Source of the DNA: SVEL01 sp045126215
GTDB taxonomy: Bacteria > Bacillota > Clostridia > Lachnospirales > Lachnospiraceae
Reading direction: 5' to 3'
DNA: 64,000 nucleotides
Assembly: GCA_045126215.1 (NCBI GenBank)
Contig: JBGVOD010000029.1
Span: forward strand, 1 to 64,000
A model generated the notes under the pieces. It was given only the letters and a program-made list of their open reading frames with translations, was not told the origin of the DNA and made no database searches. Positions 27,030-35,892 of this stretch are shown piece after piece. The translations under genes and the position numbers were made by a program. Each line of letters begins with the position of its first letter. The first letter of the stretch is position 1.

Positions 27030-27449
27030 TTACTCTACCCTATCAAGTTCAAACACCTTTGTAGTGTACAAAAGAACTTTTGAAGCATCTTCTTCATTTG
27101 CATAAATCGATACGCCAATGTCTATGTTTGACGCTTCAAACTCCTCATCAGGCATTTCTTTATCGCTTCTTTTCTCAACGTTTCCAACCTTAGCATAATT
27201 TTTGTATATATATGAAATCTCGTTTTCTTCTATATCATTATTATGGCCTGTATATATGTACAATACATTATTATAGTATACATACATATTTTGCACATTC
27301 CCCTGTTCATATCCTGTTGGAGTCTGTTGTACATTATCGTCACTTCCATCTTCATGTTTTGTTGAAGTCTGCTGTGCATTATCGTCATTTTCACATCCTA
27401 CTAAACAAAACATCAACATTATTGCACATAAAGTTAAAATTTTTTTCAT
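27030..27449 (-). CDS. Small lipoprotein of unknown function
   Basis: 139 residues starting MKKILTL, with a lipoprotein signal ending in FCLVGC (cysteine at about 19). It carries two imperfect copies of DNAQQTSTKHEDGSD / DNVQQTPTGYEQGN (about 22-52) and a small Tyr-rich domain (about 55-139). Family not recognised. GGAGG lies five bases before the chosen ATG; an upstream in-frame start at 27506 would overlap the C39-like gene and break the signal peptide. It is co-transcribed with the C39-like gene 23 bp upstream and ends at a strong terminator. It may be a membrane-anchored partner or inhibitor of that protein, which is inference from pairing only. Confidence 0.75.
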   Translation of the reverse strand: MKKILTLCAIMLMFCLVGCENDDNAQQTSTKHEDGSDDNVQQTPTGYEQGNVQNMYVYYNNVLYIYTGHNNDIEENEISYIYKNYAKVGNVEKRSDKEMPDEEFEASNIDIGVSIYANEEDASKVLLYTTKVFELDRVE

Positions 27450-27472
27450 AAAAGCCTCCATTTCCTTATTAA

Positions 27473-28474
27473 TTATTTTGCCTCTAAAGCAGCTGTAATA
27501 ACACAATCATTATATGTTGTTGACCATGTTTTATATACAACAGAGCTTGACCATCCATCAGCAACAGCCACTAAATGTGTGCCACCTCCAACATATTGAT
27601 AGCCACAACACATTGTCATATGACCTACTGTGTCACTATAATATCCACTACCTGCAGCAAATCCTACCATACAAGGATTTCCATTTGAAATAGCTACTGA
27701 TACAATACTTATATCTGGGTTCCAGTAAACAGTTGAGTCTATTTGATATGCTGATGTACAATTCTTTACATATTTATGTAAAACAAGTGGCACTCTATTA
27801 TTTGTATAATTATATTCAAATAATCCGGCAAGTTCCGCTTTCATTATTTCAAAACTATTTCTACCCAAAAAGCTATATCCATTTTCTGAATAATAGAACA
27901 AAACATTCGCTGCTGCTGTAACAATACAATTACTAGAGTTTTGCAATTGTGGATTTACATTAGGCAATAGAGAAGCTACTGATACTCCATATTCTATACT
28001 TCTTTCATTATATACTTCTCCGCCTTCATTAAGATAATAAATCTTTTCACCATCAGTAACTGCATAATTTCCATTATCATACAAACATTCTATTTGTGAA
28101 GTATTTAAACTATCTAATGAACTTAAATATATATCAAAAGACACTAAAGCTTTTGAAATTTCGCATAGCGTATTTTCTTCATCATCCCAAATTAAATACC
28201 CAATATATAAATCATTGTCAAAAAACTCATACAAAGAATACCTAATCAAACCATCATAATTTTTTATTAACTTTCTTTCAAAATCTGAATAGTCTATGAA
28301 TACACTAAACTCTGTGTTTAACTCTGATAAATTCTCTATTACTTCTACAATTTCATCCGGCAAAACTTCATTTGAATTATCTGAAGCCGAAACGTCAAAT
28401 CTAAAGGCAGCAATAAAAACAACAAGTAACAAAATTAATTTTGCTAAATTATTCACTTTTTCTTTAGATAACAT
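27473..28474 (-). CDS. Secreted C39-like (papain-fold) cysteine protease
   Basis: 333 residues with a signal peptide (about 10-30, cleavage near VSASDN). The C-terminal half resembles peptidase family C39-like domains: candidate catalytic Cys in NSSNCIVTAAANVLFYY (about 180), candidate His in DTVGHMTMCCGYQYV (about 290) and an Asp in AVADGW, with Gln in NPQLQNSSN a possible oxyanion residue. The N-terminal part (about 35-165) has no recognised domain and may be a propeptide. The third in-frame Met at 28474 is chosen because AGGAGG lies nine bases upstream. It is the first of a two-gene unit with a long leader containing an inverted-repeat structure. The substrate is unknown. Confidence 0.7.
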   Translation of the reverse strand: MLSKEKVNNLAKLILLLVVFIAAFRFDVSASDNSNEVLPDEIVEVIENLSELNTEFSVFIDYSDFERKLIKNYDGLIRYSLYEFFDNDLYIGYLIWDDEENTLCEISKALVSFDIYLSSLDSLNTSQIECLYDNGNYAVTDGEKIYYLNEGGEVYNERSIEYGVSVASLLPNVNPQLQNSSNCIVTAAANVLFYYSENGYSFLGRNSFEIMKAELAGLFEYNYTNNRVPLVLHKYVKNCTSAYQIDSTVYWNPDISIVSVAISNGNPCMVGFAAGSGYYSDTVGHMTMCCGYQYVGGGTHLVAVADGWSSSVVYKTWSTTYNDCVITAALEAK

Positions 28475-28551
28475 AACCATATCCCTCCTATGTTTCCTTT
28501 AATTTTTGTAAAATAGTATACAATTCTATCCCCTTAAAAAAGCCCCCCTCC

Positions 28552-28649
28552 TACCCAAGGGATAATTTAATAGAACCTGATCTCTAGATCATTCTTTTTT
28601 CATTTTACATTATTATTACACATCCGTCAACGATGTTTCACCTTGGGTA
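28552..28649 (-). ncRNA. Candidate structured leader RNA
   Basis: Perfect 9-bp closing arms TACCCAAGG (28552-28560) and CCTTGGGTA (28641-28649) enclose two further perfect hairpins, 28578-28591 (TGATCT/AGATCA) and 28620-28636 (ACATC/GATGT). On the minus strand the closing stem is followed within about 20 bases by a T6 run. The layout is that of a multi-stem cis-regulatory RNA, but it does not match any riboswitch consensus I know. Confidence 0.35.
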
Positions 28650-28792
28650 CAGAGTAACTTTTATTCCAATATCTATGAAAGTTTTTACTTTATAGAAATA
28701 ACTTTCCTAGTAAAGATTATGTTGTCAAATATCCTGTGCAAATTTTTTAGTATATTATCAAAAGATACATTTTTGCACCCCTAGAAGTAAAA

Positions 28793-28823
28793 AACTTTTG
28801 TGTCTATAATAAACACAAAAGTT
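28793..28823 (-). terminator. Intrinsic terminator after the Crh-like gene
   Basis: Perfect 11-bp arms AACTTTTGTGT / ACACAAAAGTT with a nine-base loop and a T-run on the minus strand. It ends the hprK-to-crh cluster. Confidence 0.8.
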
Positions 28824-28860
28824 TTATAAAATCTATAACCAAAAATCCGAGTCTATTAAT

Positions 28861-29118
28861 CTATGAAGCACAGCTTAAGTATTCTTCAATACGACTGATA
28901 GCATCTGCTTCATCTTCTCCTTCTGCTGAGACTTTTACTTTTTCTCCGGCATTAAGGCCTAATGTCATCATGCCCATAATGCTCTTAGCATTAACTCTTT
29001 TATTTTCGTACTCAACATAAATTGAACTATCAAACTGGCTTGCAACCTGTACCAATAAAGCAACCGGTCTTGCAGCAAGTCCGCTTTTAATTTCAATTGT
29101 CATGTCCTTTGTTACCAT
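28861..29118 (-). CDS. crh: HPr-family protein lacking the phosphocarrier histidine (Crh-like)
   Basis: 85 residues, aligned end to end with HPr. In HPr, His-15 in GIHARP is phosphorylated by PTS enzyme I; here the motif reads GLAARP with alanine at 15, so sugar phosphotransfer is not possible. Ser-46 (VNAKSIMG), the site used by HPr kinase, is kept. This is the pattern of Bacillus Crh (Gln at 15), which acts only as a CcpA-type cofactor. The genomic position downstream of whiA matches crh, and hprK is in the same cluster. The symbol is by analogy; automated tools would call it HPr. It is the last gene before a terminator. Confidence 0.85.
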   Translation of the reverse strand: MVTKDMTIEIKSGLAARPVALLVQVASQFDSSIYVEYENKRVNAKSIMGMMTLGLNAGEKVKVSAEGEDEADAISRIEEYLSCAS

Positions 29119-29138
29119 AATTCTTCCTCCTAAATAAG

Positions 29139-30089
29139 CTATGAATTACCACTACGTAAATCATTTGCAAATTCACTTAGCTTTCGCAGTCTGTGGTTTA
29201 CTCCTGATTTTCCAACAGGTGGTGAAATTAACTCTCCAAGCTCTTTTAGTGATGCCTCGGGGTTATCTAAACGAAGCTCTGCCATTTCTCTAAGCTGTGG
29301 TGTCAATTTCGTGAATCCAATAGTGTCGCGAATATACTTTATATCTTCTAGTTGTTTTACAGCTGCGGCTACTGTCTTATTTATATTCGCAGTCTCACAA
29401 TTAACCTTTCGATTAACATTGTTTCTCATATCCTTCATAATGCGAACATTTTCAAGGTTCATGAGTGCCACATGGGCCTCCATAACATTTAAAATATCTA
29501 CTATGGAAGAGCCTTCTTTGATATATACCACAAAATGTTTCTTTCTTTCAACTATTTTCGCTTCAATTTCGAAATAATTTATAATTGAAGCAAGCTGTGA
29601 TGCTTTCTCATATGTATTACAAACTATCTCAAAGTGATAGAATTTCTCGGGTGAGCTGATAGATCCAGCTGCTAAGAACGCACCTCTGATAAATGTTCGT
29701 TTACAACAAGAATTCATAATAACTACATTTCTTGCAGAAGTATCTTCTTCTATCTCACCATATTGATTAACAAGTTTTGACGCCTGAAGTATTCTCATAG
29801 CATCATCATGCTTGTTTACTGTAATAGTATATGTTTTACTCTTTGATAAATATACATTTTGTTTTATGGTAATTTCGGCTATTATATTAAATGTTTTTTT
29901 CAATAATGTAAAGTACTTTCTTGCAACATCAATGTTTTCAGTCTGGATTTTCACTGAATATGTATCTCTTTCTGAGATAACTATTCGTCCACAAATACTT
30001 ATAATTGCTGCTATTTCAGCTATATTACAATGTCTGGCATTCGCAATATGTCTAGACAATTCTTCTTTTACTTCTTTAGAAAATGACAT
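29139..30089 (-). CDS. whiA: WhiA-family DNA-binding protein
   Basis: WhiA joins a LAGLIDADG homing-endonuclease-like domain to a C-terminal helix-turn-helix. In Bacillus it influences cell division and in actinomycetes sporulation; the role in Clostridia is not settled. The N-terminal MSFSKEVKEELSRH and the C-terminal GVNHRLRKLSEFANDL are diagnostic. 316 residues, complete. It is placed between rapZ and the Crh-like gene as in Bacillus, except that a yvcK-type gene is absent between rapZ and whiA (only 57 bp). Confidence 0.95.
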   Translation of the reverse strand: MSFSKEVKEELSRHIANARHCNIAEIAAIISICGRIVISERDTYSVKIQTENIDVARKYFTLLKKTFNIIAEITIKQNVYLSKSKTYTITVNKHDDAMRILQASKLVNQYGEIEEDTSARNVVIMNSCCKRTFIRGAFLAAGSISSPEKFYHFEIVCNTYEKASQLASIINYFEIEAKIVERKKHFVVYIKEGSSIVDILNVMEAHVALMNLENVRIMKDMRNNVNRKVNCETANINKTVAAAVKQLEDIKYIRDTIGFTKLTPQLREMAELRLDNPEASLKELGELISPPVGKSGVNHRLRKLSEFANDLRSGNS

Positions 30090-30146
30090 GGTACCATCCC
30101 TATACCTTTATTTTTTCTTATAACAAAATCACAATTCAAATATTTA

Positions 30147-31013
30147 TTATCTTCTCTCAATATCTCTATGAGCAAGCTTAATTCCATAGTGGTCATTATT
30201 ATCAAGTGCTTCAAATAAATATCTTGCAGTTGTTACAGAACGATGTTTTCCTCCTGTACATCCAACAGCAATAACAAGCTGATTTTTACCCTCAGCGATA
30301 TAATTTGGAATAAGGAATTTAATCATATCTATAAGCTTATTTAGGAATTCCTTCGAAACATCTGAATTCATTACATAATCTCTTACTTCTTGATCATTGC
30401 CTGTCTTTGGTCTAAGTTCTTCAACATAGTAAGGATTTGGCATAAATCTCACATCAAACACAAGATCCGCATCAATTGGAATTCCATACTTGAATCCAAA
30501 TGAAAGGATATTTATCATAAGATTTTTATATTCTTTATTGTCGACAAATATTTTTTCCAGTTCTGCTTTTAGTTCCTTAACAAGAAGGTTATCCGTGTTA
30601 ATTATATAGTCTGCTCTGACTTTAAGAAAAGAAAGCATTTCCCTTTCTTTTGCAATACCTTCATCCACTCTGTCCATTGCTGATAATGGATGACTTCTTC
30701 TTGTTTCCTTAAATCTCTTTACCAAAACATCATTGCCTGCTTCCATAAAGAGTATTTCACAATTTTCACCTGAGCTTTTGATACCATCAAGAACATCATT
30801 AAGATGGGATAATGATTGCTGACCATTTCTTACGTCCACACCAATTGCAAACTTTGACATATCATCACTATTTGATCCTGATGCTAATTCTACGAATTTG
30901 TTAAGCAGCATAATTGGCATATTATCAACACAAAAATATCCCAAATCTTCAAGAATCTTCATCGCTGTACTTTTTCCTGCTCCAGACATACCCGTCACAA
31001 TTACTAACTTCAT
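30147..31013 (-). CDS. rapZ: RapZ/YvcJ-family nucleotide-binding protein
   Basis: P-loop NTPase; in enterobacteria RapZ binds GlmZ/GlmY RNAs, and in Bacillus YvcJ affects competence gene expression. It has Walker A GMSGAGKST (8-16), a D-x-R motif in VGCTGGKHRSV and an intact C-terminal domain. 288 residues from the ATG at 31013, preceded by AGAGGTG; an in-frame start at 31040 is disfavoured. It lies 65 bp from murB and 57 bp from whiA. Confidence 0.94.
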   Translation of the reverse strand: MKLVIVTGMSGAGKSTAMKILEDLGYFCVDNMPIMLLNKFVELASGSNSDDMSKFAIGVDVRNGQQSLSHLNDVLDGIKSSGENCEILFMEAGNDVLVKRFKETRRSHPLSAMDRVDEGIAKEREMLSFLKVRADYIINTDNLLVKELKAELEKIFVDNKEYKNLMINILSFGFKYGIPIDADLVFDVRFMPNPYYVEELRPKTGNDQEVRDYVMNSDVSKEFLNKLIDMIKFLIPNYIAEGKNQLVIAVGCTGGKHRSVTTARYLFEALDNNDHYGIKLAHRDIERR

Positions 31014-31078
31014 CTTAAACACCTCTTTTCGTTTTTTCAAGAATTTCTCTGCATTCTTGCTACATGATGCATATCAAA

Positions 31079-31981
31079 TTATAAAAATTTTACTTCTGGT
31101 TCTAATCTCACACCATATTGTTCTTCAACCTTATCTGCTACATCCTCCATAAGTTTCTTTACATCACTGGCTGTAGCATTATCCGCATTTATTACAAAGC
31201 CACAATGTTTCTCTGAAACCATTGCTCCACCCACTCTATATCCTCTAAGTCCGGCATCCATTATGAGTTTACCTGCATAATATCCTTCCGGTCTCTTAAA
31301 GGTACTACCTGCACTTGGATATTCAAGTGGCTGTTTTTCTTTTCTCTTTGCACTAATTTCTTTCACTGTACGAGAAATTTCATCTTTATTTCCTGGTTTT
31401 AATGTAAATATTGCACCAAGTACTGTATATCCTTCTTCCTGGATAGCACTATGTCTATATGAAAAATCTAACTCTTCATTTGCGATTTCAAATATTCTGC
31501 CTGACTTATCACAAACTTTCACTTTAACAATAATATCTTTTATCTCGCCACCATATGCGCCTGCATTCATTACGACTGCGCCGCCTACACTGCCTGGAAT
31601 TCCTGATGCAAACTCCATCCCGGAAAGCGAGTTATCAAGTGCTACTCTTGCAACCTTTGATAGCATTGCTCCCGCACCAGCTTTAATTGTCGATTCATCT
31701 AATAATTCTATATCTGAAAGATTTTCTCCTATGTAAACAATAACACCCCTGTATCCCTCATCGGATGCAAGGATATTACTACCATTACCCATAATATAAA
31801 AATCTATATTATTCTCATTTAACTCTTTTACAAGTACTGCCACTTCATTTTCAGAGGCAGGCTTCACAAAATAATCAGCCTTGCCTCCAATTCTGAAGGT
31901 GGTATGTTTCGAAAGAAGCTCGTCTCTTAGTATATTTTCTTCTTTTATAGTTCTTGTAATAATATCATAGATTTTATCCAT
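31079..31981 (-). CDS. murB: UDP-N-acetylenolpyruvoylglucosamine reductase
   Basis: FAD enzyme that reduces enolpyruvyl-UDP-GlcNAc to UDP-N-acetylmuramic acid for peptidoglycan. It has the FAD-binding PCMH motifs MGNGSNILASDEGYRGVIV and GIPGSVGGAVVMNAGAYGGE. The catalytic segment is STFKRPEGYYAGKLIMDAGL, of the shorter type II form. 300 residues. GAGGTG lies seven bases before the ATG. It sits between glk and rapZ in the hprK cluster. Confidence 0.95.
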   Translation of the reverse strand: MDKIYDIITRTIKEENILRDELLSKHTTFRIGGKADYFVKPASENEVAVLVKELNENNIDFYIMGNGSNILASDEGYRGVIVYIGENLSDIELLDESTIKAGAGAMLSKVARVALDNSLSGMEFASGIPGSVGGAVVMNAGAYGGEIKDIIVKVKVCDKSGRIFEIANEELDFSYRHSAIQEEGYTVLGAIFTLKPGNKDEISRTVKEISAKRKEKQPLEYPSAGSTFKRPEGYYAGKLIMDAGLRGYRVGGAMVSEKHCGFVINADNATASDVKKLMEDVADKVEEQYGVRLEPEVKFL

Positions 31982-32009
31982 GAAAATTCACCTCAAACTA
32001 AAATATTAT

Positions 32010-32951
32010 CTACGAGAGTATCAGCGCCGCTGCTCCATAAATTCCAGCATCATTTCCAAGGGAAGCAAGAACAAACTTTGTATCTCTACTTGCAAAGAAT
32101 GCGTACTCTTTGAAGTATTTCTCAATTCTGTCAAGCAGGAACTGTCCTGCTTTGCTTACTCCACCGCCAATAACAAATGTTTCAGGATTTACAACACATG
32201 AAATATGTGCTGCTGCCTTTCCTAAATATTTTCCAAGTTCTTCAACTGCTTCATTTGCAAGTAAATCACCTTCTTTTGCAAAATCAAATACATCCTTTGC
32301 AGTAAAGTTTTCCATATCTCTTAGTTTTGAAGGTGTATCTTTTGTGGCAAGCAAACGTTTAGTAATCTTTACAACGCCTGTTGCAGAACCATACTGTTCA
32401 AGACAGCCCTTCTTTCCACATCCACAAGTATCTGTTTCATCATCACACATTGGCATATGGCCTATCTCACCAGCAGCACCATTTACACCAGTAATAATCT
32501 TTCCTCCAATGATTACTCCACCACCTACACCTGTACCAAGTGTAATCATAACCATATCTTTTGTGCCTTCGCCGCTGCCCTTGAACATTTCACCAAGTGC
32601 CGCAACATTTGCATCATTTCCACATTTTACATTAACTTCTCCGAAGATTTCTTTGAATTTTTCACCCACATTAAAAATATCCCATCCAAGATTTACGCAT
32701 TTAAGGACTGTTCCATCGTCTGTAACTGCACCAGGGATTCCAAGACCTACACCAATAACATCACTCTTTGTAAGATTATTTACTGTAAGAATCTCTGTTA
32801 TCTTTGCACATATATCAGGAATAATAAGCTTTCCACCATCTTCTTTTCTTGTAGGAATTTCACACTGTGTTTTAAGAACTCCCTGTTCATCAAACATTCC
32901 CATTTTTACCGTTGTTCCACCAATATCAACACCAAAACAAACTTTACTCAT
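32010..32951 (-). CDS. glk: ROK-family glucokinase
   Basis: Phosphorylates glucose with ATP. The phosphate-binding DIGGTTVKMG begins at residue 9; the ROK zinc site is CGCGKKGCLEQYGSATG and the sugar-contact ENDAN-like motif is KCGNDANVAALGE. 313 residues, typical of Gram-positive Glk. There is no N-terminal HTH, so it is an enzyme and not a ROK repressor. It lies next to hprK, which links sugar phosphorylation with the catabolite-sensing kinase. The assignment to glucose is by family similarity. Confidence 0.9.
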   Translation of the reverse strand: MSKVCFGVDIGGTTVKMGMFDEQGVLKTQCEIPTRKEDGGKLIIPDICAKITEILTVNNLTKSDVIGVGLGIPGAVTDDGTVLKCVNLGWDIFNVGEKFKEIFGEVNVKCGNDANVAALGEMFKGSGEGTKDMVMITLGTGVGGGVIIGGKIITGVNGAAGEIGHMPMCDDETDTCGCGKKGCLEQYGSATGVVKITKRLLATKDTPSKLRDMENFTAKDVFDFAKEGDLLANEAVEELGKYLGKAAAHISCVVNPETFVIGGGVSKAGQFLLDRIEKYFKEYAFFASRDTKFVLASLGNDAGIYGAAALILS

Positions 32952-32979
32952 TTTCTTAAACTACCTCCACAATATATTT

Positions 32980-33930
32980 CTATTCGTCTTCTTCCATACC
33001 TTTTACAAGATTTCTCTGTACTCTGTTGTATAACTCCTGAGCAGCATTGTAGCCCATTGTACGCTGACGATGGTTAACTGCTGCCGTTTCTACGATAACC
33101 GCAAGATTTCTACCAGGTCTTATTGGAATTGAATGACATGCAACTTTATTTCCAAGAAACTCAATGTAATCCTCTGTTAATCCAAGTCTGTCATATTCCT
33201 TGTCCTTGCTCCACTCTTCAAGTCTGATAACCATATCAACATTCTGTGTATCCTTGACACTTCCAACACCGAACATAGTCTTGACATCAACTATACCAAT
33301 ACCACGTAATTCAATAAAGTGCTTGGTTGTTTCTGGAGCAGTACCCACAAGTGTCTGATCACTTACCTTGTGTAACTCAACAACATCATCTGTTACAAGT
33401 CGGTGACCTCTTTTGATAAGCTCAAGAGCTGCCTCGCTCTTACCAATACCACTTTCACCCATAATCAAAACACCTTCGCCATACACATCAACTAAAACAC
33501 CATGAATTGAAATACATGGTGCAAGCATTGTTTTAAGCCATCTGATAATCTCTGATGTAAAATCAGATGTAGTCTTTTCTGTAACAAGAACGGGTACTCC
33601 ATGCTTTATACCGGCATTAATGATATCTTCATCCGGTTCCAGTCCTCTACAATATATAATGCAAGGAAACTTCAATGCCATAAGATTATCATAAGCTTCT
33701 ATTCTCTTATCTTTTGGCATCTGTTCCACGTAAGTATATTCCGCATATCCCATAATCTGTACACGCTCGCATGCAAAATGCTCAAAATATCCAAATAATC
33801 CAAGACTAGGTCTGTTGATATCAGGAACTGTAATCTTAATAGCATTCAAATCTATCTCGGGTGTACAATTTCTTAAATTATAATTAGCTGCTAATTTAGC
33901 CACTTTTACAAATGCTGATGAAAGTGCCAT
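32980..33930 (-). CDS. hprK: HPr kinase/phosphorylase
   Basis: Bifunctional enzyme that phosphorylates, and by phosphorolysis dephosphorylates, Ser-46 of HPr and Crh in response to glycolytic intermediates. An N-terminal domain (about 1-128) is followed by the kinase domain with His in SIHGVLVDVYGEG (143) and Walker A GESGIGKS (158-165). The C-terminal signature RGIGIVDVKTMFGVGSV and HSIPIRPGRN are present. 316 residues from 33930, with GGAGG seven bases upstream; a start at 33948 is not supported. A candidate substrate, the Crh-like protein, is encoded five genes downstream. Confidence 0.95.
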   Translation of the reverse strand: MALSSAFVKVAKLAANYNLRNCTPEIDLNAIKITVPDINRPSLGLFGYFEHFACERVQIMGYAEYTYVEQMPKDKRIEAYDNLMALKFPCIIYCRGLEPDEDIINAGIKHGVPVLVTEKTTSDFTSEIIRWLKTMLAPCISIHGVLVDVYGEGVLIMGESGIGKSEAALELIKRGHRLVTDDVVELHKVSDQTLVGTAPETTKHFIELRGIGIVDVKTMFGVGSVKDTQNVDMVIRLEEWSKDKEYDRLGLTEDYIEFLGNKVACHSIPIRPGRNLAVIVETAAVNHRQRTMGYNAAQELYNRVQRNLVKGMEEDE

Positions 33931-33988
33931 ATATATTCCTCCGTTCAAAGTTGATTACATTTATTGTAACCCAATTTCCATTTTTTTT

Positions 33989-35890
33989 CTACTCATTCTC
34001 CGAATCTTTTGATAATTTTTCCTGTTTTTTATTTCTGAAAAAATCATATATATTGTTTGCGACTTCAATATTCATACCCGGCACCTTTGCAAGTTCTTCA
34101 ACCTCTGCCGCCTTAATATCTTCTATAGATTTAAAATGACGCATAAGTGCCTTTCTTCTTGTTTTTCCAACTCCCTTGATATCATCAAGAATAGAGTGGA
34201 TTTGATTTTTGCTTCTAAGACTCTTATGAAATTCAATGGCAAATCTATGGGCTTCATCCTGGATTCTTGTAATAAGCTTGAATACTTCTCCGTGTGTATC
34301 TATTGGTATCTCAATCCCGTTAACAAATAATCCTCTTGTCCTATGATGATCATCTTTCACCATACCGCAGACAGGTATATCAAGTTTAAGTTCTCTCAAT
34401 ACTTCCAGAGCAATATTAACCTGACCGATACCTCCATCCATCATAATGAGATCTGGAAATGTAGCAAACTTTCCAATACTGTATTCTGAAGTTTCAAATT
34501 CTTTCTGTTCCTCAAGACCATGCGTAAATCTTCTTGTAAGAACTTCCTTCATACTGCTATAATCATCAGGTCCAACAACCGTCTTTATCTTAAACTTTCT
34601 GTAGTCATTTCTCTTCGGCCTTCCCTTTTCATACACAATCATTGAGCCAACAGAAAGCAGTCCTGCCGTATTAGAAATATCATAAGCTTCCATCCTGAAT
34701 GTATCATTGCTGCTTTTAATGCCAAGCATATTAAACAATTCCTTTGCAGCTCCAATGGTTCTCTCTTCTTCCCGCATAATTTTTTCTTTATCTTTATCCA
34801 GAACCATTTTTGCATTTTTATAGGCAAGCTCCACCATCTTTTCTTTTTCACCCTTTTTAGGTGATATGAGTTTCACTTTGCTTCCTCTTATTTTTGAAAG
34901 CCATATTGATATTACCTCACCTTCCGGCAATTCAACAGGTAGTAATATCTCCTTTGGTACAAAAGGTGTTCCTGAGTAGTATTGTTTAATAAAACTTTCA
35001 AGAATATTCTCGCCTTTTTCCATATAATCTGTTGTCATATGAAAATGTTCTCTTCCTATTACTTTTCCGTCTCTTATAAAGAATACCTGTACAACTGCAT
35101 CAAAGTCTTCAGATGCATATGCTATTACATCTCTATCCATAAACTCATCAGATGTTATCTTTTGTTTCTGTGCAATAGCTTTTACACTATTTAGCAAATC
35201 TCTGTATGTTGCAGCCTTCTCAAATTCCATTTCTTCTGATGCTGCATACATCTTGTCCTCTAATTCCTTGGTAATCTTTGTGTACTTTCCATTTAAGAAT
35301 TCTATAGTTTCATCTATATTCTTTCTATACGATTCTTTATCTATATATCCCATACAAGGTCCATTGCACTGACCAATATGGTAATTCAAACATACCCTGC
35401 CCTTTCCAATATCTTTAGGAAGTGATCTGTTGCAGGACCTTATTTTATATATCTTTCTAAGTAATTCAATAGTGTCATTTACCGCTCCTGCACTTGTATA
35501 TGGTCCAAAATATCTTGATTTATCTTTTTTCATTTCTCTTGAAAAAAGAATTCTAGGATACTCTTCTCCTACGGTAACTTTTATATATGGATACGTTTTA
35601 TCATCCTTCAACATAGTATTATATTTTGGTCTATGTTTTTTTATTAAATTGCATTCTAAAATAAGTGCCTCAAGTTCGGAGTCAGTTACTATGTATTCAA
35701 AGTAACTGATATGAGACACCATATGTTCAATCTTGGCAGTTTTATTTGTACTCTCTCTAAAATACTGTCGCACACGATTTCTAAGGCTGATTGCTTTTCC
35801 AACGTATATAATTTCATCATCCTTATTGTGCATTAAATATACTCCCGGGGATGCCGGGAGTTTCTTTAATTCATCTTCAATAACAAACAT
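33989..35890 (-). CDS. uvrC: Excinuclease ABC subunit C
   Basis: UvrC makes both incisions during nucleotide excision repair. A GIY-YIG nuclease domain (about 10-95; SPGVYLMHN and IIYVGKAISLRNRVRQYF), a Cys-rich part, the UVR motif (about 200-235; LEDKMYAASEEMEFEKAATYR split over the UvrB-binding helix), the RNase H-like domain (about 390-550; EAYDISNTAG) and a C-terminal HhH pair (GVGKTRRKALMRHF, VPGMNIEVANNIYDF) are all present. 633 residues. It begins two bases after the ftsH stop region with a weak ribosome site, so translation is probably coupled to ftsH. No LexA box is seen because it has no own leader. Confidence 0.95.
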   Translation of the reverse strand: MFVIEDELKKLPASPGVYLMHNKDDEIIYVGKAISLRNRVRQYFRESTNKTAKIEHMVSHISYFEYIVTDSELEALILECNLIKKHRPKYNTMLKDDKTYPYIKVTVGEEYPRILFSREMKKDKSRYFGPYTSAGAVNDTIELLRKIYKIRSCNRSLPKDIGKGRVCLNYHIGQCNGPCMGYIDKESYRKNIDETIEFLNGKYTKITKELEDKMYAASEEMEFEKAATYRDLLNSVKAIAQKQKITSDEFMDRDVIAYASEDFDAVVQVFFIRDGKVIGREHFHMTTDYMEKGENILESFIKQYYSGTPFVPKEILLPVELPEGEVISIWLSKIRGSKVKLISPKKGEKEKMVELAYKNAKMVLDKDKEKIMREEERTIGAAKELFNMLGIKSSNDTFRMEAYDISNTAGLLSVGSMIVYEKGRPKRNDYRKFKIKTVVGPDDYSSMKEVLTRRFTHGLEEQKEFETSEYSIGKFATFPDLIMMDGGIGQVNIALEVLRELKLDIPVCGMVKDDHHRTRGLFVNGIEIPIDTHGEVFKLITRIQDEAHRFAIEFHKSLRSKNQIHSILDDIKGVGKTRRKALMRHFKSIEDIKAAEVEELAKVPGMNIEVANNIYDFFRNKKQEKLSKDSENE

Positions 35891-35892
35891 TT

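Larger units (their letters stand above)
28475..28860. other. Intergenic leader region of the C39-like gene
   Basis: About 386 bp without a gene. From right to left on the minus strand it holds the Crh-like gene's terminator (28793-28823), an AT-rich segment where a promoter for the C39-like gene is expected, and the inverted-repeat structure at 28552-28649. A T-run lies just after that structure, and the ribosome site is at about 28,484. Confidence 0.5.

Noticed and set aside
28573..28583. GAACCTGATCT on the plus strand, identical to the 3' core word of the TPP riboswitch
   Set aside because: The word is followed by CTAGATCAT and not by the required GG(A/G)TAATNCCAGCG, the CTGAGA half is missing, and the strand is opposite to the downstream gene. 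It is part of a TGATCT/AGATCA hairpin instead.
32110..33077. Long open frames on the plus strand opposite glk and hprK
   Set aside because: They are antisense to well-conserved genes, lack ribosome sites and have the low-complexity composition of shadow frames.
35845..35872. CTCCCGGGG...CCGGGAG inverted repeat
   Set aside because: It lies inside the 5' coding part of uvrC and encodes the conserved PASPGVYL segment; the symmetry follows from the codons.
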